The notes below the pieces were generated by a model. The model did not search any database. It saw nothing but the letters and a program-made list of their open reading frames with translations, and had not been told where the DNA came from. DNA of 64,000 bases from Calendula officinalis (Eukaryota > Streptophyta > Magnoliopsida > Asterales > Asteraceae): assembly GCA_963853835.1 (NCBI GenBank), contig OY970825.1:27094835-27158834 (forward strand), given 5' to 3'. Below, piece by piece: positions 35,850-45,713 of this stretch. Positions within the stretch are counted from its first letter, which is position 1. The number at the start of each line of letters is the position of its first letter. Made by a program: the position numbers and the translations under genes.

Positions 35850-36431
35850 TATCAATAGTTTGGATAGCATGTTCTTGAAATCTTCTTTTCGAGCAAAGTC
35901 TGAAACTGAATTAATCGTTTTAAGTAGTTTTGATGTAGTATTAGTTTCATCTTACGATAATCAGATAAGAATGAAACTTTTAATCGGCTTTTCAACCAAT
36001 ATAAAGTATCTCTGAAGATTTCATGGAGTCTTGACTTAATTTGTCTTGATCATTATCCAATCTCCCTCTTTTTGAACTTTTAAAACTACATCCATGTCTT
36101 CCTTCAAACGAGTATATTTAAAAATTTGAAAATTCTGGAAATGAAACATCTTTTTGGTAAGGATTTGACTGGGATTTAGAAATGCTGGAGATTTAATTTT
36201 GGATAGAGATTTGTGAGGATAGGATAATGATGATTTTGAATTATGTAAAGAATGATTTGAAAGTTAAAGGTTTTGAATGTGTATGTGTGTATGAATGTTT
36301 GTATATAGGAAAGAATGATATATACATTTAAGATTTGAATGTGGATGATATGTATTTTCTTTTGTATGAATGTGTTTGTGTGTAGAATTTGGAAAGAAAG
36401 ATTTATTCGATTAGATTTTGAAATGGATAAC

Positions 36432-36506
36432 AATGTGAATTTGTGGTTTGGATAAGAATGTGAATTTGTGGTTTGGATAAGAATGTGAATTTGTGGTTTG
36501 GATAAG
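36432..36506. repeat. Three 25-bp tandem repeats in copy B
   Basis: AATGTGAATTTGTGGTTTGG plus ATAAG occurs three times without change (36432, 36457, 36482), with a partial fourth copy. It lies in the non-coding region downstream of the ORF. Confidence 0.95.
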
Positions 36507-36754
36507 AATGTGAAATGGATAGGATGATTTGACGGTTTAAGATTTGTAATGGAAATGTTGAGAATTTATGAGAAATTTCTGAAGATGAGTCGGTTTCTTT
36601 TTCTTCACAAATTGTTTCATGTAAATCGACGAAAATGTAGACCCATAGATAGATAGAGTTGTTTGTAGCGGAAGTCTTTTCTCGAATTTGTGGCTTTATC
36701 GATTTATGATAATTGATAATTGTTGTTAGGGATAAAATGTTGATGAAGTTTACG

Positions 36755-38865
36755 CTCCCCCTCGAACAAACAATTATACTTCAACAAATCTTCTTCGGTT
36801 TCTCGTTTACTCCCCCTTAATCCATGCATATGTCTTTTTGACGTGGAGTAAACTGGGCTAATATATCTTCGTAAATCTTGTAAGCATTTTCTTCATAAAC
36901 TGAACTTCTTAGTAAATTTTCTCCCCCTCATGATGATTAAGATTTATCGGAATCATCATGAAAAATGTGAAGTTCGTCGAGGTGAAATGAAGAAAATCTT
37001 CGAAACCCATGGATACAAATGTGATGAAGAATGATTTATGCATCTTTTGAATGAAACAAGATACATCACTTTGTATAATCGAAAACCGAACCGAAGATGA
37101 TGATATAGATATTCGATCAAATCATTTGGCATGTAATCTCAATGATCGAACTAAGTCGGGAAAACCGGGATCACATAGATTACCCGTTGACACAACAGTT
37201 ACACAAACTGAGTGACCTACATTCAGTGTTGGAATAGATGTTAGCACTGGTAGGATTTCCATTCAATCATCGTGGAATACCAAGAACGTTGGTATCACTA
37301 TGAATGTTCCGGCTTTATCACAAAGATAAGCTTGGTATTATGCCTTGTGTCCTAAAAGTGTATTTCGGTTCTAGACTCAATTAGTGGACAAACGAAGGCG
37401 AGGACTGGAGAGACTTGTCCTCTGATTCAATATCAACAATCTCCAAGTGAGATGTCGATAGCATATGAGCTAATCTCCGTGGAAATGAAACAAGTACTTT
37501 TTAAGAAATACTTGAGTAGCTGGGGGGGTTGTGCATTGCATCACTGGGTTCCATGATGTCTTTTTCAATATCAGAGAGCAACACATGCAATCTGATAGAG
37601 ACGTGGCTACCCGGCTTTTATCAGTTTAGAAAGGGTTTTTCGTTTTCTTTAACCCTGTCACACCCTCCTCACTCAAGCTTACTTTTTCATTTTTCCACTA
37701 CTCCCTCATTTTATTTTACCATGTATAGCTGAATTGCACCCCATACTACATTCCCCCTCTCAAATTTTATCTCAGCGCACCCCAATCAAGATCCCGTGAT
37801 ACTTGATTCTGCTCACCTAGACCTATGTACCCTTACATATTGTCCTATATTGTAGGTGGCTCCTGGGGAAGATCATGCCGGTTATAGCAGATCATAGGAG
37901 TAATTTGAGAGTGAACTATAACGCTCATGTGCAAATTATCAGCATTTATGATGTTACTTTGTAAGAATAACATGGATTTTTCATCGGAAAATGTATGTGT
38001 TTCCGGCATAAGTTGTTGCCTTTATGATATAAAAGTTTAGGCACAGCAACTTGAACAATTGAGGAAATACCGGACTCACATAGAGTATCCGTTAACACAC
38101 GGTATGAATCGATAGTCGTTTGCACAACCATTGATTCAAATGTGTGACCTGCGATTAGAGTTGGCGTAATTTTAGCTCTAGCAGGATTTCCACTCAATCC
38201 TCGTGAAACACCAGATTGTGATGCCACTATGAGTGTTCCGATGAATACACGGAGATTCATATTCAATAGTGTATGTGTCCTATATTGGAAATATTTGTCG
38301 GTGAGATCTAGACACATTGTGCATTCAATTGAAGACGTAACCCGGGGCAGAAGGTTAATTATTTCAATACCAACATACTCCGAATGAGCAGTCGATAGAT
38401 TATGTGCTACGTCTCCTGATGAATTGAAACAAATTCCTGTTGAGAGGAATCTGAGTGGTTGGTGGTGGAGTGCAAATGCTTGACTGGGCCAGTTAAGTCT
38501 GGTGAATCATTCAACACATGAATGATCACAATTTAGTGAGGTTGCCCGGTTTATTTTCGGTTTGGATGCACTCAAAGGTGTGTTTTCTTAAAATTATCAT
38601 GTTTGCACATCACCTTGCACTCACCTAAATCTATACCCTAAGACATATACCCTCACATTTACCAATTTTGGCTAAAAAGTATTTCCCTGGGAAGGTTAGA
38701 CCGGTTCTGGCAAACCATAGGAAGATATTGTCGTTTGATAAAAAAAAATATGTCGATTAAAAAAAAATTCAAACGGGTATAAAAGTATTGATATTTAGAA
38801 AGTTTCTCCCCCTGGAAATACTAATTCTCCCCGTAGAATTAATATTTCTCCCCCTCGACAAAATA
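36755..38865 (-). repeat. Downstream region of copy B: duplicated modules and extra PPT-like tracts
   Basis: Two diverged modules of about 0.8 kb, 37.14-37.90 and 37.93-38.72 kb, share ordered words. Examples are CACTATGAATGTTCCG / CACTATGAGTGTTCCG, GCAGGATTTCCACTCAATC / GGTAGGATTTCCATTCAATC, and GTCGATAGCATATGAGCTA / GTCGATAGATTATGTGCTA. GGGGGAG-type tracts on the minus strand recur near 36757, 36810, 36922, 37755, 38807 and 38850 in addition to the real PPT. No ORF of note was seen. Confidence 0.75.
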
Positions 38866-39088
38866 AAGGTAATGAAAAATATACAGTTTAAGAGGGGAGG
38901 GAAAGAGTTTTTACATTTATGTGAAAATCTGGTTAAGAGCGGGTTTCAAGATGATGTACTTGAAAGCCATTTAATTGAAATGCGAGTTATACACTGAATT
39001 ATGTGTTATACAACTTTTGAAATGGGAAAGATGATTGAGAACGGGTTATACACTGATGTGTGCATGAGCCATTTTCCTGCAAAACAAA

Positions 39089-41248
39089 TCAAACAACTTT
39101 TGGTACCCATTTTTGTTTGGGTCCGACAATGTTAGCGTGGGAATGAAACCACCGATAAGTTGTATCGATTTGATTTAAAGATTGAGAGTTCCATGAAAAA
39201 CTGAAACTTGATGTTTCACTTTCAAATAATTTCCGGGGAATTATTTGAGATATTGGAGTTTTGGGAACCCATTTAGCTTTTAAGATCGAGGATGTTTTGT
39301 GAACATAAACAGGAGATGTTTTTGGCACTTGTGTAAATGTCGTTTTAGGTGCCAAGGAAAGTAAATCTTTTCTCGAATATTTTAACGATTTAGGTTTGGA
39401 AAAGATTTTCTTTGAAGAAATAGAATGTTTCAACACGGCTGATGGTTTAGTCTTATACATATGAGAATGCTGAATTCTAGAAGAGGAACCTAAATTATTT
39501 GGAGTTTTAGGTGCGGAATTTCCTCTATGAGCTTGTTTGAGAACATTCAATTTCTGATCAGAGTTTGGGGGAACCATGGATCTCCTAGGCTTAGGTTTGG
39601 TAGAGGAAGTAACTTGTGATTTCGGTTTAGGTTTAGAATTTCCTCTATTAACCTCAGTTTGCTTGATCGTATATAAATCACGATATGCCATGACAGGAGA
39701 AAACATTCTGTTGTTATTACATTTGTTCTTTGCAACGAAAGGAGAAATTTTTGATTTAGATTCTAAATTTTGAATTTTTATTTGCAACTTCAGTTTCTGT
39801 TCATTAAAAGATTTTTGTGACTCATCAATTTTATTTTCTAATTCAAAAATTTTGGTTTGTAAAATTGATTTGTCGTTGTCAAAGATTTTCGATTTTTCTT
39901 CCAGCTGAATTAACAAACCTTCATTTTTATTTTGAGACAAAGAAAGATCTGTTTCAAGAGATGTAATTTTTTCCAGCAATTTTGTTTTCTCAATATTAAA
40001 AATATTGATTTGTTTTTGTAAATTGGATCCAAAATTACATTCAAGTAGTTTGATTTTATCAGTCAAAATACAATTTTCAGCACAAACAGAATCATATTTT
40101 TCAATGTTCAAAACAGAATCATGAAGTTTGTTTGTTAATTCAGCAATCTGAAATTGCTTTGATTCAGAATCTTTTGTTAGATTTTCAATCTTCAAAATTA
40201 ATGTTTTATTTTCATAAACTTCTTGGTTGATTTTGGCATTCATTTCCTCAAGATGTTTGATATGAGAAGAAAGTTGAATTTTATCATGTTGCAGTTGGTG
40301 AATGACATTTTGTTTGTTATTTAATTCTCGTGATGTTTGAATGTCATTTTCATGTAAAGTTTCAGTCAATTCTTTAATTTGTGAGGTTAAGGATTTAAAC
40401 TGACTTTCATTATCATCAAATTCTTTTTGTTTACGTTCCAACCAATTTTTAGTTATTTGATAATCATGCCATGTGTCAATGTACAATTTGTAATATTTGT
40501 CATTTCGATCGTTTGAAATTGTATTTTGGGCATTTTTAAGATTTGTTATTTCCCGGTCTTTTTCTGAAATTGTGTGTGAAAAATTCTGAATATCAGTTTC
40601 ATATGTAGCTTTCAATTCTGATACTTGAATTTGTAAATCCAGATTCTCGAGTTTGAAATTTTTAATTTGTTTAATATGTTGAACAAGTTGTTCATTTTCA
40701 TTTTGCAAATCATTTAAACGTTTTTGAAATTGATTATTTAAATCTTTTTCATCTAAAATGTTTTGCTTGAAAGAATCAATTTCAGAATCCTGAGTTTGAA
40801 CAAAACAAGTATCAGAATCAGTGGGAGTACTTTCATTAGAAAGAAGAGAAGTATGTACCTTGTCATCCTGGTTGACTTCTTCATGAAAACAATCAGCAAC
40901 CGCAGCATTTTCAGAATCTTCAGGATCTGAATCTTCCATCCATTGAAGATCTTCAACTAATAACACCTTTTTAGTCTCTATTTGTTTAGCCTTCAACATC
41001 AATAGTTCATAATACCCTGAATCACGAACGATTGGTTTCTTTGTAGCATCCAAAGGTGAGACAGTTGGCTTTTTAGTTGAGATAGTCGCATATATATCAG
41101 GCTTAATGTCGAATGAAGATATCAGATTTTTGTTTGTAGACTTTGAATATCGTTTCTTCTTATAGGTTGACATTTGTGCCATAACTCGAAGTACGTCTTG
41201 AAGTTCTTTATCCAAATCATCAGTTATTGCTGGTGTAGGTTTTTCCAT
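39089..41248 (-). CDS. 719-residue gag-derived coiled-coil protein of copy B
   Basis: A single intact ORF from ATG at 41248. Residues 1-60 hold DLDKELQDVLRVMAQMSTYK and YSKSTNKN, matching the gag segment that precedes the zinc knuckle in Copia proteins of this type. No CCHC knuckle follows. A linker (STKKPTVSPLDATKKPIVRD) leads to SGYYELLMLKAKQIETKKV and an acidic stretch near residues 105-160. From about 165 to 505 it is a long heptad-rich coiled coil. From about 510 it is a basic, Ser/Pro-rich tail with KPKPRRSMVPPNSDQKLNVL, KYSRKDLLSLAPKT, and twice a WVPK motif, ending KQKWVPKVV. In full elements this region lies between gag and protease. Capsid core and enzymes are absent. Likely an assembly- or RNA-associated protein, but its function is unknown. 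Confidence 0.85.
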   Translation of the reverse strand: MEKPTPAITDDLDKELQDVLRVMAQMSTYKKKRYSKSTNKNLISSFDIKPDIYATISTKKPTVSPLDATKKPIVRDSGYYELLMLKAKQIETKKVLLVEDLQWMEDSDPEDSENAAVADCFHEEVNQDDKVHTSLLSNESTPTDSDTCFVQTQDSEIDSFKQNILDEKDLNNQFQKRLNDLQNENEQLVQHIKQIKNFKLENLDLQIQVSELKATYETDIQNFSHTISEKDREITNLKNAQNTISNDRNDKYYKLYIDTWHDYQITKNWLERKQKEFDDNESQFKSLTSQIKELTETLHENDIQTSRELNNKQNVIHQLQHDKIQLSSHIKHLEEMNAKINQEVYENKTLILKIENLTKDSESKQFQIAELTNKLHDSVLNIEKYDSVCAENCILTDKIKLLECNFGSNLQKQINIFNIEKTKLLEKITSLETDLSLSQNKNEGLLIQLEEKSKIFDNDKSILQTKIFELENKIDESQKSFNEQKLKLQIKIQNLESKSKISPFVAKNKCNNNRMFSPVMAYRDLYTIKQTEVNRGNSKPKPKSQVTSSTKPKPRRSMVPPNSDQKLNVLKQAHRGNSAPKTPNNLGSSSRIQHSHMYKTKPSAVLKHSISSKKIFSKPKSLKYSRKDLLSLAPKTTFTQVPKTSPVYVHKTSSILKAKWVPKTPISQIIPRKLFESETSSFSFSWNSQSLNQIDTTYRWFHSHANIVGPKQKWVPKVV

Positions 41249-42103
41249 TTTAGTGATGATTAGGATTTTTGGTAAAAGTTTTCGTGTTTAAACACTATTG
41301 AAAATTTTCTTTTAAGACCCCTTAAAAAAATATAAACGTTGAAAATTTTTGTAGAAATTGTTTTAAGTGGTTAAAACAAAATTTAAAAATTTAAAAAGTT
41401 TTAAGTGGTAGAAATTTGGGTAGAAAATTAAAATTTAAAAAAAATTGTTTTAAGATCCCTTAAAAATGAAATTGGGCTTTCGGATGTGGATCCCATAGTT
41501 ACTAATAACATCAGTGAATTGGGCTTTAGATTGGATGTGGACTTAATTTGGGCTTAGTGAATTGTGAGCTGAACAACATATACAACATAGACTGGCTTAG
41601 CAGATTGAACAATTAACCACATGAGGAGAGGTCGAACAACTTTTAGACATATAGGGATGAAGTCGACGATGAGCAGGCAGACAACTTTGAATCGAAATCG
41701 AAGTCTAAAATTAAGAAGCAGGTCGATTCACCACCTACTTACGGAATTGAATTCAGAATTGATTGGATTCTCTGATCTTGAACGCAAAATCACCAAGCTT
41801 GAGTCGTTCTCAATTCAAAGTGAGGACTTCGAAATTGATATACGAATTTGATTTAATTTGATTTAATTGATTATTGAACGATTATGTAATGATCAGATCA
41901 GATTGATTATGTAATTGATTGAAATTACCAAACTTTGTTACAAGCGAAGACTGTCAAATGAAGATTGATCGAACTTTGTTAATTGTGAAGGCTGAAACGT
42001 AATTGTATACGGAATTGAAGACGTAATCGTTTTTGAAATTAACTGGTGATTTCGATTCTGTGATTTGAAATTTTAGACAAATTTGATTTGAAAATTGACA
42101 TTT

Positions 42104-42385
42104 GGTATCGAACTAGGTGTAGATGGGAAGCCGAACTATGTGAAAAGGAATTGGGTGTCGAACTAGGTGTAGAACTAGGTATAGAACTAGGTGTAGAACT
42201 AGGTATAGAACTAGGTGTAGAACTTCGATCTGGGCCGAACTTCTATGTGGGCCGAACTTCTATGTGGGCCGAACTTCAACAATTCAGAACCTCGGGCCGA
42301 AGTTTCCAATCGGGCCGAACAACAAGTTCGATCTGGGCCGAGCTACTTGGACTGAAGAAGAACCTCGGGCCGAACTTCTGTTACG
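42104..42385 (-). repeat. Leader repeats of copy B
   Basis: Two arrays lie between the primer-binding site and the ORF. One is GAACTAGGTGTA/GAACTAGGTATA units at about 42109-42224; the other is a series of GGGCCGAACTTC units at about 42233-42385. Read on the element's strand the latter give GTTCGGCCC, the same core as the leader array of copy A. Confidence 0.85.
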
Positions 42386-42829
42386 TTCATCGTTTGAAGC
42401 CGAACTTCATCATACGTACATACATCCGTCTTCTTCATCACGTTTTTAATCTGATTATACTCAATTCTCAACCGATTTGAATGATTCTTCTTGCTAAACG
42501 TTAGAAATCAAATTGCTAACACATTGATCCGATCAATTTCTTCAATCCATAACACACATGCTTCGAATCTTCGATTTACAGTAACTTTTCAACTTTTTCA
42601 CTTTTTCTCTAAAATCATCAAATTGAAGGTCGATTGTTGATGGAATTGATCTGGAATTGATTCTATTCTTCTTAGAAACAATGGAGACACACTAATCCAT
42701 GATCAAATCTTCAATTCCAACGAAAAATTTACAACATTAAATTTTCATGACGAACATCAACTTTTTCTTCAATTTTCTCAGATCTTGATCGAATTAAGCT
42801 GAATTTGGATCCACTCACAGAGAGTTTTT

Positions 42830-42843
42830 GCTCTGATACCAAT
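42830..42843 (-). other. Primer-binding site of copy B
   Basis: On the minus strand ATTGGTATCAGAGC follows the end of the 5' LTR (ATCTATCA). It is complementary to initiator methionine tRNA and identical to the site in copy A. Confidence 0.93.
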
Positions 42844-43169
42844 TGATAGATCGTTTAAGACTAGAATCAAGCTAATCCATTGAGATTTGAGTGAGAAATT
42901 GAAGATTTGTGTGAGTGTGTGTAGATGGTGTGAGTGTGTGTAAACGAGAGAGAACGAGAGAATTTTCAGAAATGTAATTCAGTTAATAGTGGGAAAGCTT
43001 ACAAATTAAGCCTAAATGAAAGGTATTTATACCTCCTTACTAAACATGCTTAAACACTTTCTTAACTAAGCCTAATTACATTGCATTAGGCTTATGACTA
43101 GTTTACCATTTACTCAATGTTACAAAACTAGTCCCTATACTATTTGATACAATATATTTGACCCTAACA
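42844..43169 (-). repeat. 5' LTR of copy B
   Basis: 326 bp, the same length as the left LTR. On the minus strand it holds GGTATAAATACC (TATA core at 43024-43031), a likely promoter. The flank TTTCT follows at 43170. Confidence 0.95.
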
Positions 43170-43632
43170 TTTCTCACTAAACTTTTGTCTCACAAAAAAA
43201 GTTTACATTTCTCACATTCGATGGACTCACATAATAAAATATTATTACTACTAAGAACCTCACCATTAATATCCATTAACTTTCTTTCTCTCTCCAATTC
43301 AACCTTATATTTTAATCAAAAGTATACTAGTGACCTCACCACTAAATATCACATAAAATCTTGTGCCCAAGAGAAATGTAAACTTCTTTGTGAGACGGAG
43401 AGAATAATGATTTAAGTTCGTTGTATATATTCAAAGTATATAACCAACTAAATCAAAACACTTGTGTTAATAAACGTGTAAAAGTAATTACTCGTATATA
43501 AAATAACTTTAAATGAAAAAAACTTAATAAAATAAAAAAGAGAGATTACGCTGACATCTTTAACTATTTAATTGAGTATAAAGGTTATAGCACAATTTTC
43601 AAGATTTGAGTAAAAATGATTTAACCACCTTA

Positions 43633-44154
43633 GAGCATCCCAATGGTTAACCTCTCAAAAGCTTATTACTTTTGCCACATCAACATTCCACTAACTAAAA
43701 ACCCTTTCCTAATAACATCTCCAATGGTTAACCTTTCTAAAAAGCTTTTCCTTCTACAAAATTTCTAATTTAGCTTAATCTATCTCAAATGTTTTATAAA
43801 TACCCCTATATTTAATTTGACAATTTTTTGAAATCTTACTAAATATAATATTTTTTAAAATATTTTCATACATACATATTGTAATAATTAGCATTAGATA
43901 TTATATAATTTATTTACTAACTAATAAAAATATAATAAGGAATTTATATATAACATATCCAAGGTTTAAAATGAAATGTTATTATACATGGAGGATTAAA
44001 AAAGACAAACATTAAAAGATGGTTAAAAGCTTAGTAGAAAATAAGTCTTTGCAATAAGCTTTTCAAAAAGCTAGGTATTCCAATGGTAAAAAGTCTTTGA
44101 AAGACTTATTGTAATAGTAATAAACTTTAGAAAAAGCTACCATTGGAGATGCTC
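43633..44154 (+). repeat. Tourist-like MITE, first of an inverted pair
   Basis: It starts GAGCATCCCAATGGTTAACC and ends TACCATTGGAGATGCTC, flanked by TTA at 43630-43632 and 44155-44157. TIRs plus a TTA duplication indicate PIF/Harbinger (Tourist). Confidence 0.88.
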
Positions 44155-44157
44155 TTA

Positions 44158-44672
44158 GAGCATCTTCAATGATAGCTTTTTCTAAAGCTTATTACTATTA
44201 CAATAAGTCTTTGAATGACTTTTTACCATTGAAATACCTAGTTTTTTGAAAAGTTTATTGCAAAAAGTTATTTTCAACTAACCTTTTAACCATCTTTCAA
44301 TATTTGTCTTTTTTAGTCCCCTATGTTTAATAACATTTTATTTTAAACCTTAGATATTTTATATATAAATTTTTTATTATATTTTTATTAGTTAATAAAT
44401 AAATTATATAATATTTAATGCCAATTAATAATATTTTTGTATAAAAGTTCTTAAAAAATATTATATTTAGTAAGATGTCCATAAAAAATTGTCAAATTAT
44501 ATATATGGGGTATTTATAAAACATTTGAGATACATAAAGGTAAATTAGAAATATTATAAAAGAAAAAACTTTTGTAAATGTTAACCATTGGAGATGCTAT
44601 TTATGAAAAAGTTTTTTATTAGTAAAATGTTAATGTGTCAAAAGTAATAAGTCGTTAGTCATTAAGATGCTC
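44158..44672 (-). repeat. Tourist-like MITE, second of an inverted pair
   Basis: A reverse-oriented copy of the element at 43633..44154, beginning GAGCATCTTCAATGATAGC and ending AGTCATTAAGATGCTC, flanked by TTA at 44155-44157 and 44673-44675. The shared central TTA suggests one copy inserted in the other's target site. Confidence 0.88.
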
Positions 44673-44885
44673 TTATAACCGTTTTGTTATTTTTCCATAT
44701 AAATATTTATCCTATTTTCGACTATCGTTTAACAACCAATCAGAAAATCAAAGAATCCCTCCAATCCTTCATCTTTCAAACACGCATATCTTTACTCCCA
44801 ATTGCTTGTTTATCCTACTCTTTTCCTCCGTCCAATGGCCCTAAACAATTTTCCGGCGAACCCTGCAGATCATTAAAATCAACAC

Positions 44886-45713
44886 ATGTCTCCACCACCA
44901 CCGTCATCCATCACCAAACCCCACCCCAATTCCCTCTCCGATTTCATCATTTCCGCTTTCTCCCTCTTCATTCTCCACTCTCCTTCCCCCAATTTCAACC
45001 CTAACCACCGCTCCGTCAAATCCCCAATCATGCCGTTAACCACCACCGCCAAAACCACCATCAGTAACAAGCACCGTCACCAATTCGCCACGCCGCAGTC
45101 ACTCTCCGACTGGCTCCGACCTCGCCTCCCCTCCGATTCATTCGCCGCGTGGGGGACCCGACCCGGAACCAAAAACATCCATAACCTCTGGCTGGAACTC
45201 TCCGAGGGTGAAACCTCACTCGCCGATACTACACCGCCGGTCCGTACCGTCGAAGTGGTGGTGGTTCGTGTTCGCGATCAACAAAATCGAATTTTAATCG
45301 AATCGCATCAAGAGCTATCTAACGGTGATATCCGTAATCGATCGAGACCGTTATCGGAGAAAATGAAGCCCGGTGAGACAGTTCAAGCTGCTGTCGTGAG
45401 AGCCGTGAAGGAAGAATTGGGATCCATAATTAGGGTTTGTGAAAATGATACTAATTTTGATGAAGCTGTTAAAATTGTACCAAATTCGTATTCAAGTAAA
45501 GTGGAAGAAAGGGTTTCAGTTTCGTATCCCGGATTACCAGCTTGTTATATTTTACATACAGTTGATGCATTTGTTGATGGATTACCAGATTCTGAATTTT
45601 GTACCGAAGAAGGTGCTGAATATGAGAATTTGGGGGAAAATAAAGGTGAAACTGCAGTTTCGTGTAAGAAACATTACTGGAAATGGGTTGATTCAGATAG
45701 TATTTCCTCTTGA
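44886..45713 (+). CDS. Nudix-hydrolase-like protein
   Basis: A single open frame of 275 residues. The first ATG is at 44886; a second in-frame ATG at 45030 (MPLTTTAK) is an alternative start that would drop a Pro/Ser-rich, partly hydrophobic leader. The core contains QSLSDWLRPRLPSDSFAAWG, KNIHNLWLELSEGETSLAD and RTVEVVVVRVRD. A Nudix-box-like stretch sits at about residues 160-182 (KPGETVQAAVVRAVKEELGS). Compared with the Nudix consensus, the VKEELG half is kept but the RE pair reads RA. The tail is EENxxEN-like then KKHYWKWVDSDSISS. Known of the family: Mg-dependent cleavage of nucleoside diphosphates linked to other groups. The true substrate is unknown and the altered box leaves activity in doubt. 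The coding sequence is GC-rich at its start, as in many plant first exons. Confidence 0.75.
   Translation: MSPPPPSSITKPHPNSLSDFIISAFSLFILHSPSPNFNPNHRSVKSPIMPLTTTAKTTISNKHRHQFATPQSLSDWLRPRLPSDSFAAWGTRPGTKNIHNLWLELSEGETSLADTTPPVRTVEVVVVRVRDQQNRILIESHQELSNGDIRNRSRPLSEKMKPGETVQAAVVRAVKEELGSIIRVCENDTNFDEAVKIVPNSYSSKVEERVSVSYPGLPACYILHTVDAFVDGLPDSEFCTEEGAEYENLGENKGETAVSCKKHYWKWVDSDSISS

Larger units (their letters stand above)
35511..43169 (-). mobile_element. Complete young Copia-type non-autonomous LTR element, copy B
   Basis: 7,659 bp on the minus strand. Two 326-bp LTRs (35511..35836 and 42844..43169) differ at only two sites that I could find. They are bordered by the 5-bp duplication TTTCT at 35506-35510 and 43170-43174. 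The tRNA-iMet primer-binding site lies inside the right LTR and the polypurine tract inside the left LTR, so transcription runs right to left. The only long ORF is 41248..39089. No reverse transcriptase, RNase H, integrase, protease or CCHC knuckle could be found in any frame, so it must use enzymes of another element. Near-identity of the LTRs implies recent insertion. Confidence 0.93.
35478..43404. repeat. Stowaway-type MITE split by copy B
   Basis: The left end CTATCTCCGTCCTACAAAAA (35478 on, after TA) and the right end TTTGTGAGACGGAGAGAA (to 43404, before TA) are Stowaway-like. The AAGTTTACATTTCT stretch left of the retroelement is repeated to its right. Removing 35511..43169 and one TTTCT copy leaves a MITE of about 263 bp. 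Confidence 0.8.

Noticed and set aside
37946..38317. 123-codon open frame in copy B
   Set aside because: Falls in the duplicated non-coding modules; the sister module does not keep the frame.
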